Part shown: in pieces, positions 47,090 to 56,909 of the stretch
Layout of the letters: every line of letters starts with the position of its first letter
How positions within the stretch are numbered: the stretch's first letter is position 1
Source: Shewanella psychrotolerans
Lineage (GTDB): Bacteria; Pseudomonadota; Gammaproteobacteria; Enterobacterales; Shewanellaceae
DNA: 64,000 bases
Direction: 5' to 3'
Assembly (NCBI RefSeq): GCF_019457595.1
Contig: NZ_CP080419.1
Coordinates: 1,736,001-1,800,000 of the forward strand
The notes under the pieces: generated by a model
The model's input: the letters and a program-made list of their open reading frames with translations, nothing else
Databases searched by the model: none
What the model was told of the DNA's origin: nothing
Translations under genes and position numbers: made by a program

Positions 47090-47494
47090 TCAATAATCAT
47101 CCTCTTTTCTAGGGTAGGGGAGTTTTAACTGCCCCCAGCGAATGACAATGACGGTGCCCGCCAATATCAATGTCGATACAGAAATAGCAAAGATTCGCCA
47201 ATCATCCATGCCTTTCATGTCGAGAATTAAATATCGCGCTAAAGCTACAATAGCAATATAAAGCGGCATTCGAACTGGCAACTTTCCCGACTCTGCATAG
47301 TTAGCCACCATGGCAAGTACTTCAAGGTAGATAAATAATAGCAGTAGATCGGCAAGTGCCACTTCGCGTACTTTGATAATGTGGACAACTTCTTGGCCAA
47401 TGGCGATGATCGTTGCAATAGCAATAATGATTAATACAAAATGTTCAACAGCTTTTAGGCTTTTGGATCCATATTGAATATAAAGCTTTCCCAT
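47090..47494 (-). CDS. psiE: Phosphate-starvation-inducible protein PsiE homologue
   Basis: A 134-residue inner-membrane protein with four hydrophobic helices. The PsiE block RMPLYIAIVALARYLILDMKG region lies near residue 80. The start at 47494 (MGKLYIQYG) is preferred over the longer frame from 47533 because GAGA lies at ribosome-site distance. In E. coli psiE is controlled by PhoB and cAMP-CRP. A perfect CRP site lies upstream (47558-47573). The biochemical role is unknown. Confidence 0.85.
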   Translation of the reverse strand: MGKLYIQYGSKSLKAVEHFVLIIIAIATIIAIGQEVVHIIKVREVALADLLLLFIYLEVLAMVANYAESGKLPVRMPLYIAIVALARYLILDMKGMDDWRIFAISVSTLILAGTVIVIRWGQLKLPYPRKEDDY

Positions 47495-47557
47495 GATCGG
47501 TCTCGTTAGTGTTTTTATAGATGGTAACAACAATTGGGCGGCACGCTAGCCGATGTT

Positions 47558-47573
47558 TGTGATTTCATTCACA
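47558..47573. promoter_or_regulatory. CRP binding site upstream of psiE
   Basis: TGTGA-TTTCAT-TCACA matches both half-sites of the CRP consensus exactly with the right 6-bp centre. It lies 64-79 bases upstream of the psiE start codon. E. coli psiE is known to be CRP-controlled, so the regulation appears to be conserved. Confidence 0.75.
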
Positions 47574-47736
47574 TAATGACTTAATGAGTGAGATGTTTAC
47601 TATAAAGTTCATTAAATCTGGCGGTTTTGAGGTGGAATTACCATTCCATCATCCATTTGCCTTGAATTGAGTTGCCAAAAACACGCTGAATGGATCACTT
47701 TCTTATACTGCTTGCTCTTTAGTGCATTTTAGACAT

Positions 47737-47770
47737 AAAAAAACCGCCACGTTGAACGGTAGGCGGTTTT
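47737..47770 (-). terminator. suhB terminator
   Basis: AAAACCGCC and GGCGGTTTT pair with a 13-base loop. On the minus strand a run of T follows, so it terminates suhB transcription. Confidence 0.88.
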
Positions 47771-47789
47771 CAATCGTCGCTGATTTAGC

Positions 47790-48593
47790 TTAACGCTTTA
47801 ACGCTTCACTTAATAATGGACGGAAATTTTTCACTAATGATACGGTTGCTTTTGGCGTGCCAGCGATGATATTGCCAGAATTCATGTAGCCATGATTACC
47901 GGTAAAATCAGTTACCGTACCGCCAGCTTCACGAACAATAAGATCGCCTGCTGCGATATCCCATGGTTTTAGACCAATTTCAAAGAAGGCATCCATGCGG
48001 CCGGCTGCGACGTAAGCTAAGTCGAGTGCTGCAGAACCTGCACGACGTACATCGGCACAATTGCTGAAGGTTGAAGCAAATAGCTTCATGTAAGTTTCAG
48101 TGTGCTGTTTTGCTTTGAAAGGGAAACCTGTGCCGACGATCGCTTCGTTTAAATCATTTGCTTTAGTCACGCGGACACGGAAATCATTTAATTTAGCACC
48201 TTTACCGCGTACAGCAGTAAATAGCTCGTCACGAACAGGATCGTAAACGACTGCGACTTCAGTTTTGCCTTTATATTGAACTGCGATTGAAACCGCAAAA
48301 TGTGGGATGCCTCTAACAAAGTTGTTAGTGCCATCCAAGGGATCTACAATCCACATATAGTCTTTATTTTCACCCTTATTTTCGCCACCTTCTTCGGCAA
48401 CGATAGTATGATCTGGGTAAGACTTACGAATTTGATATGTAATGGCAGCTTCAGCTTCTTTGTCTACGTTGGTTACGTAGTCATTGATACCTTTAGCGGT
48501 AACTTCTACACGGTCAAGCTCTGTGTAGGCGCGCATAATCGTTTGGCCGGCAGCGCGAGCGGCGCGCACAGCAATAGTCTGCATCGGATGCAT
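47790..48593 (-). CDS. suhB: Inositol-1-monophosphatase SuhB
   Basis: A 267-residue phosphatase of the FIG superfamily. Metal ligands are visible in VAEEGGE near residue 66, WIVDPLDGTNNFVRGIPHFA near 80 and WDIAAGDLIVREAGG near 213. MHPMQTIAVRAARAAG is the standard N-terminus. SuhB also joins the Nus antitermination complex in E. coli, relevant to the rrn operon here. A -10 box (TATAAT on the minus strand, 48645-48640) lies upstream. trmJ diverges from it. Confidence 0.96.
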   Translation of the reverse strand: MHPMQTIAVRAARAAGQTIMRAYTELDRVEVTAKGINDYVTNVDKEAEAAITYQIRKSYPDHTIVAEEGGENKGENKDYMWIVDPLDGTNNFVRGIPHFAVSIAVQYKGKTEVAVVYDPVRDELFTAVRGKGAKLNDFRVRVTKANDLNEAIVGTGFPFKAKQHTETYMKLFASTFSNCADVRRAGSAALDLAYVAAGRMDAFFEIGLKPWDIAAGDLIVREAGGTVTDFTGNHGYMNSGNIIAGTPKATVSLVKNFRPLLSEALKR

Positions 48594-48750
48594 TACAATC
48601 CCCTGGATGTTAAAGAACAGATATAAATAATCGGCGCGTATTATACGAAATTTTCTGGTTATATCAAATAGAGATTTTTATATAAAGAATCTCAGTCCCC
48701 TGTGATACCATCAATGCCACTGTTCTATAGAAATAAATTAAAGTCTTTTC

Positions 48751-49518
48751 ATGCTTAGCAATATTCGTGTAGTTCTTGTAGGAACCTCCCATCCTGGCAA
48801 CATAGGCTCAACCGCTCGAGCTATGAAAACAATGGGATTATCAACATTATATTTGGCAGAACCTAAAGTGGCACCCGATGGTCATTCCGTTGCATTAGCA
48901 GCGGGTGCATCAGACATATTAAAACATGCCGTAACGGTTGACTCATTAGCCGATGCGATTGCCGATTGTAGTTTAGTGATCGCCACTAGTGCTCGCAGTC
49001 GTACTCTTGATTGGCCAATGCTAGACCCTCGTCAGGCGGGCGAAAAATTGGTTGGCTCAGCAGTCAATGGTCCTGTCGCCATCGTGTTTGGTCGGGAAAA
49101 CAATGGCCTATCTAATGAAGAACTGCAAAAGTGTAATTATCATGTAGCGATACCTGCTAACCCAGAGTATACCTCGCTTAATTTGGCTCAAGCGGTACAA
49201 ATTATCTGTTATGAAGCCCGCGTTGCTTTTTTAAATCAGACACCCGAGATGGTAGAAGAGGTTGAATATCCGCTGGCAAAAGAGCAAGAAAACTTTTTTG
49301 TTCACCTAGAGCAAACTTTGCTATCGACAAGTTTTATCGTTAAACAGCATCCCGGACAGGTGATGACTAAGCTGCGTCGTTTGTTCAGCCGTGCCAGGAT
49401 AGAAAGCCAAGAGATGAATATTTTACGCGGTATTTTGACTTCAGTTGACAAGAAAGTGGCGTTAGCAGACAAATCGGCTCAAGATGCAAACACTGATGCG
49501 CTAAAGAAGGAAGATTAA
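48751..49518 (+). CDS. trmJ: tRNA (cytidine/uridine-32-2'-O)-methyltransferase TrmJ
   Basis: A 255-residue SPOUT-class methyltransferase. [19 protein letters not shown] near residue 12, [14 protein letters not shown] near 108 and [16 protein letters not shown] near 135 are the SPOUT motifs forming the knotted SAM site. It methylates the 2'-O of C32 or U32 in several tRNAs. It is divergent from suhB and followed closely by cysE. A different C-terminal helix bundle completes the usual length. Confidence 0.96.
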   Translation: MLSNIRVVLVGTSHPGNIGSTARAMKTMGLSTLYLAEPKVAPDGHSVALAAGASDILKHAVTVDSLADAIADCSLVIATSARSRTLDWPMLDPRQAGEKLVGSAVNGPVAIVFGRENNGLSNEELQKCNYHVAIPANPEYTSLNLAQAVQIICYEARVAFLNQTPEMVEEVEYPLAKEQENFFVHLEQTLLSTSFIVKQHPGQVMTKLRRLFSRARIESQEMNILRGILTSVDKKVALADKSAQDANTDALKKED

Positions 49519-49522
49519 CTCC

Positions 49523-50344
49523 ATGGGCGTGATATCCAGAATTAAAGATGACATTGAATCGATTTACCATAGAGATCCAGCGGCAAATGGTACGCTGGAG
49601 ATTTTACTTAATTATCCAGGGATGCAAGCCATTTGGATCCATCGGGTAAGTCATAAATTATGGATACGTAAATGGTGTTTAACGGCAAGATGTATTTCAA
49701 CTTTTGCCCGTTGGTTAACTGGAGTGGAAATTCATCCGGGTGCCACTATTGGTGATCGATTTTTTATCGATCATGGAATGGGAGTCGTTATCGGTGAAAC
49801 CGCTGAAATTGGTAACGATTGTACCTTGTACCATGGCGTGACGCTTGGAGGAACGACTTGGCAAGCGGGCAAACGTCATCCAACGCTTGGGAATAACGTT
49901 GTTATTGGCGCTGGCGCGCAAATATTGGGACCGATCACCATGCACGATGGTGCACGTGTTGGCTCAAATTCAGTAGTGGTTAAAGAAGTTCCCAAAGACA
50001 CCACAGTAGTCGGTATTCCTGCAAGAGTGGTCGCTAAACCGACAGAAAAGTCAAAAGAACATGCTCAACGGCGAACTGAAATGGCTAAGAAGTATGGCTT
50101 TGATGCTTACGCTGTATCGCCCGATAATCCAGATCCTGTTGCTAATGCAATAGGTCAGATGCTCGATCATATGCATTTGATGGACTCTAAAGTTCAAGAG
50201 GTATGTCAGGCGGTAAGAGGCATGGGCGGAAGTGTTTGTACTGAGCGCTTGCCTGAACTTGAAGTTGGTGATTTTAGCGATGTAGAACAAGCCGCTGCTG
50301 AAAAGCGCCAAAGTGCAATTGATGAGTTCGATCCCATTATTTAG
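49523..50344 (+). CDS. cysE: Serine O-acetyltransferase
   Basis: A 273-residue left-handed beta-helix acetyltransferase. The hexapeptide region has [20 protein letters not shown] near residue 70 with the catalytic His, GVTLGGT, and [10 protein letters not shown]. The N-terminal helices [20 protein letters not shown] are typical. It makes O-acetylserine for cysteine, the sulfur source for the iscS gene next door. It starts 4 bases after trmJ, so they are co-transcribed. The C-terminus is long and charged, as in proteobacterial long-type CysE. Confidence 0.95.
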   Translation: MGVISRIKDDIESIYHRDPAANGTLEILLNYPGMQAIWIHRVSHKLWIRKWCLTARCISTFARWLTGVEIHPGATIGDRFFIDHGMGVVIGETAEIGNDCTLYHGVTLGGTTWQAGKRHPTLGNNVVIGAGAQILGPITMHDGARVGSNSVVVKEVPKDTTVVGIPARVVAKPTEKSKEHAQRRTEMAKKYGFDAYAVSPDNPDPVANAIGQMLDHMHLMDSKVQEVCQAVRGMGGSVCTERLPELEVGDFSDVEQAAAEKRQSAIDEFDPII

Positions 50345-50399
50345 CCAATTAGTGAGATTAATTGCATTTCAGCGTTGAATCTTGGTAATGAAACGGGTT

Positions 50400-50430
50400 A
50401 AATACCCCACCAAAGAAGCTGGGTATTTGT
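50400..50430 (+). terminator. Terminator between cysE and iscR
   Basis: AAATACCC and GGGTATTT form an 8-bp stem around a 13-base loop, followed by a T-rich tail (GTTCTTTC). Confidence 0.7.
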
Positions 50431-50449
50431 TCTTTCGTTATCGGCTCAA

Positions 50450-50499
50450 ATACTTGACTAATTTACTTGGGTTAATACTTGACTAAAATACTCGGGTAT
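50450..50499 (+). promoter_or_regulatory. Two tandem IscR type-1 sites in the isc promoter
   Basis: Two 25-base units start at 50450 and 50475. Each begins ATACTTGACTA and is followed by AxxTTACT(T/C)GGGT; the second ends TAT as in the E. coli consensus. They are exact head-to-tail neighbours with no gap. The second contains the -35 (TTGACT) at 50479. IscR with a cluster represses its own operon through such sites. Confidence 0.8.
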
Positions 50500-50539
50500 G
50501 GTTGAATTGACCTAAGCATTTTAGAGAGCAGTGGTAGCT

Positions 50540-51001
50540 ATGAAACTAACTTCAAAAGGTCGGTATGCGGTAACGGCAATGTTAGACGTTGCAATGCATT
50601 CTACATCGGGCCCAGTGCCATTAGCTGACATCTCCGAACGTCAGGGGATATCTCTGTCCTATCTTGAGCAACTCTTTGCTAAATTAAGAAAACATGGATT
50701 AGTGTCAAGCGTAAGAGGCCCAGGTGGTGGATATCGCCTAGGTTTTGACGCTTGTGATATCTCTGTTGGTATGGTGGTTCGCGCAGTCGATGAATCAGTT
50801 GATGCGACCCGCTGTCAAGGTTTAGGTAATTGTCAAAGTGGTACGCGTTGTCTTACGCACTCACTTTGGGGCGATTTAAGCAAACAGATTTCAGATTTTT
50901 TGAATGGGATCAGCTTAGCTGGATTGATGAACAAAAGAGACGTTCAGTTTATCTCTATCAAACAAGATCAGATACAACAGGAACAAAGAGTAACGGCATA
51001 A
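50540..51001 (+). CDS. iscR: Rrf2-family regulator IscR
   Basis: A 153-residue regulator. The N-terminal winged helix [18 protein letters not shown] with [20 protein letters not shown] leads to the wing [10 protein letters not shown]. The [2Fe-2S] cluster ligands are the three Cys in [13 protein letters not shown] near 92-104, with a His shortly after. The start at 50540 gives the standard N-terminus; a GTG three codons upstream is less likely. It is the first gene of the isc operon. Confidence 0.96.
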   Translation: MKLTSKGRYAVTAMLDVAMHSTSGPVPLADISERQGISLSYLEQLFAKLRKHGLVSSVRGPGGGYRLGFDACDISVGMVVRAVDESVDATRCQGLGNCQSGTRCLTHSLWGDLSKQISDFLNGISLAGLMNKRDVQFISIKQDQIQQEQRVTA

Positions 51002-51076
51002 GTTAACTTTGTTATTTATATTTTTTATTTGTACGTGGTAAGTGGTTGCTATGTGACCCAAAGTACGGAGTGTGAG

Positions 51077-52291
51077 ATGAAGCTTCCTATTTATTTAGAT
51101 TATGCTGCAACAACGCCAGTTGACCCTCGTGTTGCAGAGAAAATGATGCAATGTTTAACAATGGATGGCATTTTTGGTAACCCCGCATCGCGTTCGCACC
51201 GTTACGGATGGCAGGCTGAAGAGGCGGTGGATATTGCTCGTAACCAAATTGCTGAACTCATTAACGCTGACCCAAGAGAGATTGTCTTTACATCAGGCGC
51301 AACTGAGTCTGATAACTTAGCGATTAAAGGCGTTGCTCATTTTTATCATAAAAAGGGCAAGCACATCATCACCAGCAAAACCGAGCATAAAGCCGTGCTT
51401 GATACCTGTCGCCAGCTAGAGCGTGAAGGTTATGAAGTCACTTACCTCGAGCCCGCAGCTAACGGTATTATCCCGCTGGAGAAAATTGAAGCGGCAATGC
51501 GTGAAGACACTATCCTATTGAGTCTTATGCATGTGAATAATGAAATCGGTGTGATCCATGACATCGACGCAATCGGCGAATTATGCCGCGCGAAGAAAGT
51601 CATTTTCCATGTCGATGGCGCACAAAGTGTGGGTAAATTACCTATCGATTTGCAAAAGACTAAAGTCGATTTGTTATCAATCTCAGCCCATAAAATGTAT
51701 GGACCTAAAGGGATTGGCGCACTTTATGTTAGCCGTAAGCCACGTATCCGCTTAGAAGCTGCCATGCATGGTGGTGGACATGAACGTGGTATGCGAAGTG
51801 GAACGTTAGCGACCCATCAAATTGTTGGGTTGGGTGAAGCTGCAGCGATTGCCAAAACGGATATGGAAAGTGATAACGCGCGCATTCGTCGCTTACGTGA
51901 CAGATTGTGGGACGGTATCAAGCATATCGAAGAAACGTATATTAACGGTGATGTAGAGCAAAGATATTGTGGCAGCCTTAATGTTAGCTTCAATTTTGTT
52001 GAAGGCGAATCATTAATGATGGCGCTAAAAGATCTTGCAGTTTCCTCAGGTTCAGCCTGTACATCAGCGAGTTTGGAGCCAAGCTACGTGCTTCGAGCTT
52101 TAGGATTGAATGACGAAATGGCGCACAGTTCAATCCGTTTCTCTATCGGTCGTTTTACGACTGAAGAAGAGATTGACCATGCGATAGAGACCATTACGAA
52201 GTCTATTGGTCACTTAAGGGAGATGTCTCCACTTTGGGAGATGTTCAAAGATGGTGTCGACTTATCTAAAGTTCAATGGGCACATCATTAA
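51077..52291 (+). CDS. iscS: Cysteine desulfurase IscS
   Basis: A 404-residue PLP enzyme. [19 protein letters not shown] is the family N-terminus, [16 protein letters not shown] near 205 carries the PLP Lys, and the catalytic Cys lies in [10 protein letters not shown] near 328. It supplies sulfur for Fe-S clusters and tRNA thiolation. The start at 51077 is preferred over a GTG/TTG-type extension from 51029. iscU follows 38 bases later. Confidence 0.97.
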   Translation: MKLPIYLDYAATTPVDPRVAEKMMQCLTMDGIFGNPASRSHRYGWQAEEAVDIARNQIAELINADPREIVFTSGATESDNLAIKGVAHFYHKKGKHIITSKTEHKAVLDTCRQLEREGYEVTYLEPAANGIIPLEKIEAAMREDTILLSLMHVNNEIGVIHDIDAIGELCRAKKVIFHVDGAQSVGKLPIDLQKTKVDLLSISAHKMYGPKGIGALYVSRKPRIRLEAAMHGGGHERGMRSGTLATHQIVGLGEAAAIAKTDMESDNARIRRLRDRLWDGIKHIEETYINGDVEQRYCGSLNVSFNFVEGESLMMALKDLAVSSGSACTSASLEPSYVLRALGLNDEMAHSSIRFSIGRFTTEEEIDHAIETITKSIGHLREMSPLWEMFKDGVDLSKVQWAHH

Positions 52292-52329
52292 TCCGACTAA
52301 TAAACGAATAGAGCGAATGGAGCAGAATC

Positions 52330-52713
52330 ATGGCTTACAGTGAAAAAGTAATAGATCATTATGAGAACCCACGTAACGTAGGTTCATTTGATAAAAACGA
52401 CCCATCAGTAGTAACTGGCATGGTTGGTGCACCAGCATGTGGCGATGTGATGAAGTTACAGCTTAAAATCGACGAAAACGGTATTATCGAAGATGCTAAG
52501 TTTAAGACTTATGGTTGTGGTAGCGCGATAGCGTCAAGCTCGCTGGTAACTGAATGGGTTAAAGGCAAAACAGTCGATCAAGCGCGAGCGATTAAAAATA
52601 CGGATATTGCTGAAGAGCTTGCATTACCGCCTGTTAAGATCCACTGCTCTATTTTGGCAGAAGATGCGATTAAAGCAGCGTTAGAAGACTATAAGTCTAA
52701 GCACGAGCAGTAA
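52330..52713 (+). CDS. iscU: Fe-S cluster scaffold IscU
   Basis: A 127-residue protein. The three cluster-binding Cys are in APACGDVM near 37, KTYGCGSA near 63 and [12 protein letters not shown] near 106. LPPVKIHCS is the HscA recognition motif (LPPVK). It receives sulfur from IscS and assembles [2Fe-2S] clusters. Confidence 0.98.
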   Translation: MAYSEKVIDHYENPRNVGSFDKNDPSVVTGMVGAPACGDVMKLQLKIDENGIIEDAKFKTYGCGSAIASSSLVTEWVKGKTVDQARAIKNTDIAEELALPPVKIHCSILAEDAIKAALEDYKSKHEQ

Positions 52714-52727
52714 TATTCGGAGTTAAA

Positions 52728-53051
52728 ATGGCAATAACGATGACTCCTGCGGCGGCTGAAAGGGTAAAAAGCTTTTTAGCTAGCCGTGGAAAAGGTATTG
52801 GATTACGTTTGGGGTTAAAAACCTCTGGATGTTCAGGTATGGCTTACGTACTTGAGTTTGTAGATGATCTGAATGCCGATGATGAAGTGTTTGATATTGA
52901 TGATGTTAAAATCATTATTGATGCGAAAAGCTTTATTTACCTACAAGGCATTGAGTTGGACTTCATCAAAGAAGGTCTTAACGAAGGTTTTCAGTTCAAT
53001 AATCCTAACGCAAAAGGGGAGTGTGGCTGCGGCGAAAGCTTTACAGTCTAA
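52728..53051 (+). CDS. iscA: Fe-S carrier IscA
   Basis: A 107-residue A-type carrier. The conserved Cys are in [12 protein letters not shown] near 35 and ECGCGESF near 99. [20 protein letters not shown] is the expected N-terminus. It passes clusters on to apo-proteins. It lies 14 bases after iscU. Confidence 0.97.
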   Translation: MAITMTPAAAERVKSFLASRGKGIGLRLGLKTSGCSGMAYVLEFVDDLNADDEVFDIDDVKIIIDAKSFIYLQGIELDFIKEGLNEGFQFNNPNAKGECGCGESFTV

Positions 53052-53068
53052 CTACCGAATCTAAATAC

Positions 53069-53590
53069 ATGAACTACTTTGAGTTGTTTAGTTTAGCGCC
53101 AGTATATGATATCGATACTGTCCAGTTGTCAGACCGCTATCGCGATCTGCAAAGGACTGTTCATCCAGATAAATTTGCCAACGCCAGTGAGCAGGATAAG
53201 CGCATTGCTGTTCAGCGAACGGCGCAGGTAAATGATGGATACAACACGCTAAAACATCCCATTTTACGTGCTGAACATATGCTCAGCCTGAAAGGCATTG
53301 ATCTGAGACACGAATCCACAACGGTTAAAGACACCCAGTTTTTAATGCAGCAGATGGAATGGCGTGAGGCTCTTGAAGATATTAAACACTCAGATGATCC
53401 TGACGAATTAATCGATCAATTACACCACTCTTTTTCTGACTATCAAGCTCAGATAACGTCACAAATGAGTCAACTGATCAGTAGTGACCAGCCTAATGCG
53501 TTGCAAGACGCAGCAGATCTTATACGTAAGATGAAGTTTATGGCAAAATTACAAGATGAACTCGCCAGAGCCGAAGATGCCCTTTTTTAG
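53069..53590 (+). CDS. hscB: Co-chaperone HscB
   Basis: A 173-residue J-type protein. The J domain is at residues 1-75 with the HPD motif in [11 protein letters not shown] near 33. A C-terminal three-helix bundle that binds IscU follows. The ATG at 53069 gives the standard [12 protein letters not shown]-terminus. It delivers IscU to HscA. A terminator-like hairpin lies between this gene and hscA. Confidence 0.96.
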   Translation: MNYFELFSLAPVYDIDTVQLSDRYRDLQRTVHPDKFANASEQDKRIAVQRTAQVNDGYNTLKHPILRAEHMLSLKGIDLRHESTTVKDTQFLMQQMEWREALEDIKHSDDPDELIDQLHHSFSDYQAQITSQMSQLISSDQPNALQDAADLIRKMKFMAKLQDELARAEDALF

Positions 53591-53609
53591 GTGCGATTAA
53601 TTGTTGATT

Positions 53610-53640
53610 GGCTCAATATTTATTGAGCCTTTATTTTTTT
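53610..53640 (+). terminator. Terminator-like hairpin inside the isc operon
   Basis: GGCTCAATA (53610-53618) and TATTGAGCC (53621-53629) form a perfect 9-bp stem, followed by TTTATTTTTTT. It lies in the 63-base gap between hscB and hscA, and could lower expression of hscA-fdx-iscX. Confidence 0.75.
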
Positions 53641-53653
53641 AAGTTGGATAGAT

Positions 53654-55516
53654 ATGGCACTTTTGCAGATTGCTGAACCCGGACAAAGCGCAGCGCCCCA
53701 TCAACACAGGTTAGCTGTAGGTATCGATTTAGGTACAACCAACTCTTTAGTGGCCGCAGTGCGCAGCGGTGTGGCCGATACCTTACCTGATGAAGCACAC
53801 AAACATGCATTAGCATCGGTTGTGCGCTTTACTGAAACAGGCGTACAAGTCGGTGTCGAGGCAGAGCGTTATTCGGCTCAAGATCCGTTAAATACTGTCG
53901 TGTCGGTCAAACGGTTCATGGGCCGCAGTTTAAGTGATATTCAAGCTCAAGAAACCTCTTTGCCTTATGAGTTTTCTGCAAGCGAAAATGGATTACCACT
54001 TTTTAACACCGCTGGCGGTCAGTTTAATCCGATTCAAATTTCAGCCGAAATTTTAAAGCCTTTGGTAGAGCGAGCAGAAAAAACCTTAGGCGGTTCACTT
54101 GAAGGCGTAGTGATCACTGTACCAGCCTATTTCGATGATGCTCAGCGCCAAGGAACAAAGGATGCCGCGGGTCTATTAGGTATCAAGGTGTTGCGTTTGC
54201 TTAATGAGCCTACCGCTGCTGCGATTGCCTATGGACTCGATTCAGGTCAAGAAGGGATTATTGCTATCTATGATCTAGGTGGTGGTACCTTCGATATCTC
54301 CATCTTGCGTCTGAACAAAGGTGTATTTGAAGTCATGGCAACGGGTGGAGATTCTGCTCTAGGTGGCGATGATTTTGATTATGAGTTAGCAAAGCATCTA
54401 CAACAGAGCTGGAACTTAGACAGTTTAACGTCTCAAGAGCGGCGCGCCTTGTTAATTGAAAGTCGCCGCGTTAAAGAACAACTAACATCAGATGATAGTG
54501 TGGTTGCGAAACTTGTGCTTGCAGACGGAAAGTCGTTTGAGTTGGAGGTGACTAAGGCGCAGTTCGATGAGATTATCGCATCACTGGTTAAAAAGACCAT
54601 TGCAAGTTGCCGACGTGCGCTGCGTGATGCAGGAATTAAGCCTGACGAAGTGCTAGAAACCGTGATGGTGGGTGGTTCTACTCGTGTACCTTTGGTGCGT
54701 GAAAAAGTAGAAGCATTTTTCGGTAAAACACCACTAACCTCTATCGACCCTGATCGCGTAGTGGCGATTGGCGCGGCGATTCAAGCAGATATTTTAGTGG
54801 GTAATAAGCCTGAATCTGATCTGTTACTGCTTGATGTTATTCCACTCTCTTTGGGTATCGAAACCATGGGGGGCTTAGTTGAAAAAGTCGTATCGCGTAA
54901 CACCACTATTCCAGTTGCTAGAGCACAAGAGTTTACTACCTTCAAAGATGGCCAGACTGCGATGGCATTTCATGTTGTCCAAGGTGAACGAGAGTTAGTG
55001 GCTGATTGTCGCTCGCTTGCCCGCTTTACCTTAAAAGGTATCCCTCCAATGGCGGCTGGTGCTGCCCATATCCGGGTGACTTTTCAGGTGGATGCAGATG
55101 GTTTGCTTAGTGTTACCGCAATGGAAAAATCTTCAGGTGTTCAATCGACTATTCAAGTGAAGCCGTCCTTTGGTCTTACCGATGAAGAGATTGGTACTAT
55201 GCTAAAAGATTCTATGGCTAATGCTAAAGATGATATTGAGCGCCGTATGCTGGCCGAACAGCAAGTAGAAGCCGCCCGTGTTTTAGAGTCATTATCGGCT
55301 GCATTAACTAAAGACAGTGAACTGTTAACCGCCGATGAAGCGCTAGAGATTGAAAAAGGTATGGCACATCTTGCGCAAACAGCAGCGGAGGGTGATGTTG
55401 ATGCGATTGAAAAAGCGATTGAAGCACTCGATGACGCGAGTCAAACTTTCGCAGCAAAACGTATGGATAATTCTATTCGATTGGCACTTAAAGGTCAGTC
55501 GGTTGACAATATATAG
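53654..55516 (+). CDS. hscA: Fe-S specific Hsp70 chaperone HscA
   Basis: A 620-residue Hsp70. The ATPase domain has [13 protein letters not shown] near 22 and [14 protein letters not shown] near 199, and the substrate domain follows from about 395. The C-terminal lid is shorter than in DnaK. HscA binds the LPPVK motif of IscU to drive cluster transfer. It lies after a terminator-like hairpin and before fdx by 8 bases. Confidence 0.97.
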   Translation: MALLQIAEPGQSAAPHQHRLAVGIDLGTTNSLVAAVRSGVADTLPDEAHKHALASVVRFTETGVQVGVEAERYSAQDPLNTVVSVKRFMGRSLSDIQAQETSLPYEFSASENGLPLFNTAGGQFNPIQISAEILKPLVERAEKTLGGSLEGVVITVPAYFDDAQRQGTKDAAGLLGIKVLRLLNEPTAAAIAYGLDSGQEGIIAIYDLGGGTFDISILRLNKGVFEVMATGGDSALGGDDFDYELAKHLQQSWNLDSLTSQERRALLIESRRVKEQLTSDDSVVAKLVLADGKSFELEVTKAQFDEIIASLVKKTIASCRRALRDAGIKPDEVLETVMVGGSTRVPLVREKVEAFFGKTPLTSIDPDRVVAIGAAIQADILVGNKPESDLLLLDVIPLSLGIETMGGLVEKVVSRNTTIPVARAQEFTTFKDGQTAMAFHVVQGERELVADCRSLARFTLKGIPPMAAGAAHIRVTFQVDADGLLSVTAMEKSSGVQSTIQVKPSFGLTDEEIGTMLKDSMANAKDDIERRMLAEQQVEAARVLESLSAALTKDSELLTADEALEIEKGMAHLAQTAAEGDVDAIEKAIEALDDASQTFAAKRMDNSIRLALKGQSVDNI

Positions 55517-55524
55517 GTAACGAT

Positions 55525-55860
55525 ATGCCGCAAATAGTTTTTTTACCCCATGAAGAGTTATGTCCTGATGGGGCGGTAGTAGAAGCACAGCAAGGCGAGA
55601 CCGTTTTAGATGTCGCGCTGCGCAACGGTATTCATATTGAGCATGCGTGTGAAAAGTCATGTGCTTGTACGACATGTCATGTGATTATCCGTGAAGGGTT
55701 CGACGCGTTAGAAGAGAGTGACGAGCTCGAAGATGATATGCTTGATAAGGCTTGGGGTTTAGAGCCTGAGAGTCGATTATCATGTCAGTCTCGTGTGCCA
55801 GATTGTGATTTGGTTGTAGATATTCCTAAATACACCATCAATATGGTTAGCGAAGGGTAA
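55525..55860 (+). CDS. fdx: Adrenodoxin-type [2Fe-2S] ferredoxin
   Basis: A 111-residue ferredoxin. The four Cys are in EHACEKSCACTTCHVI near 42-52 and SRLSCQSR near 87. It gives electrons for cluster assembly in the isc pathway. It starts 8 bases after hscA. A terminator follows at 55885. Confidence 0.97.
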   Translation: MPQIVFLPHEELCPDGAVVEAQQGETVLDVALRNGIHIEHACEKSCACTTCHVIIREGFDALEESDELEDDMLDKAWGLEPESRLSCQSRVPDCDLVVDIPKYTINMVSEG

Positions 55861-55884
55861 GAGCGACCCTAAACGTGAAGTAAC

Positions 55885-55909
55885 AGCCAGTCTAACGACT
55901 GGCTTTTTT
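55885..55909 (+). terminator. Terminator after fdx
   Basis: AGCCAGTC and GACTGGCT form an 8-bp stem with loop TAAC and a T-run. iscX lies beyond it, so iscX may depend on read-through or its own promoter. Confidence 0.9.
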
Positions 55910-56002
55910 GTATGGGAAATTTTTATACGCGAATTTACGGGTAAAAAATAGCGCAGAGACTATGCTGAAGGCTATGAAGTCGTTATTTTCATGGAGTAGA
56001 TG

Positions 56003-56197
56003 ATGAAGTGGATAGATTCTCTCGATATTGCGTTATCGCTATTAGAAGCGCATCCTGATGTCGATCCAAGTCAGGTTAGATTTACCGATTTGTATGATTG
56101 GATTGTCGCACTTGAGGAATTTGATGACGATCTTGACCATTGCAATGAGCGAATTTTGGAGGCAATTCAGCTCTGTTGGATCAACGAGTACGATTAG
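56003..56197 (+). CDS. iscX: IscX, Fe-S assembly accessory protein
   Basis: A 64-residue acidic protein with the IscX pattern: MKWIDSLDIALSLLEAHPDV, TDLYDWIVAL, and CNERILEAIQLCWINEYD at the end. It binds IscS and iron as a regulator. The ATG at 56003 has GGAG six bases upstream; the ATG directly before it is too close to that site. It is separated from fdx by a terminator. Confidence 0.93.
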   Translation: MKWIDSLDIALSLLEAHPDVDPSQVRFTDLYDWIVALEEFDDDLDHCNERILEAIQLCWINEYD

Positions 56198-56370
56198 CAA
56201 GTACTTCAATACACGTTTTTACTCTAAAAGTATGAGTTGGTTCGCCATAGGGAATGGTCTCAATGAGACTAATCTCTCGTTAGTCATGCTTTAAAGGTAG
56301 GTTTTTACCATTTTATTTCGTATAATCCGCGCGAATTTTTAAAAACCTGTTTATTAAAGGAAGCTAGAAC

Positions 56371-56802
56371 ATGGCTATCGAACGTACTTTTTCTATCATC
56401 AAGCCTGATGCAGTTGCTAAAAACCACATTGGTGCTATCTATAACCGTTTTGAAACAGCTGGCCTTAAAATCATCGCTTCTAAAATGGTTCACCTAAGTC
56501 AAGAGCAAGCTGAAGGTTTTTACGCTGAGCACAGCGAGCGTCCTTTCTTTGGTGCACTTGTTGAGTTCATGACTTCAGGTCCTATCGTGGTTCAAGTGTT
56601 AGAAGGCGAAAACGCAGTTCTTGCTCACCGTGATATCCTAGGTGCTACTAATCCAGCTGAAGCGGCTCCTGGTACTATCCGTGCAGATTTCGCGCAAAGC
56701 ATCGATGAAAACGCTGCTCACGGTTCAGACTCTGTAGCGTCTGCTGAGCGTGAAATCGCGTACTTCTTCAGCACTGAAGAGCTTTGCCCACGTACTCGTT
56801 AA
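56371..56802 (+). CDS. ndk: Nucleoside diphosphate kinase
   Basis: 143 residues. [13 protein letters not shown] is the N-terminal block, and the catalytic His lies in [20 protein letters not shown] near 117. It moves phosphate between nucleoside tri- and diphosphates. A possible -10 box (TATAAT, 56321-56326) lies 45 bases before the start. A strong terminator follows. Confidence 0.97.
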   Translation: MAIERTFSIIKPDAVAKNHIGAIYNRFETAGLKIIASKMVHLSQEQAEGFYAEHSERPFFGALVEFMTSGPIVVQVLEGENAVLAHRDILGATNPAEAAPGTIRADFAQSIDENAAHGSDSVASAEREIAYFFSTEELCPRTR

Positions 56803-56826
56803 TTTGAGCGCGTTATAGTTAATACC

Positions 56827-56853
56827 AAAAGGAGCCTTCAAGGCTCCTTTTTT
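56827..56853 (+). terminator. ndk terminator
   Basis: AAAAGGAGCCTT is paired with AAGGCTCCTTTT and a T-run, 24 bases after ndk. Confidence 0.9.
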
Positions 56854-56909
56854 GTATCTGGGTTTTCAGGCAAAATAGCGCTAGCCTTTTCTATATATTT
56901 GAGATGTTG

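Noticed and set aside
47638-47653. TACCATTCCATC match to the IS630 left end near suhB
   Set aside because: Only about 12 bases match and there is no second end or transposase fragment.
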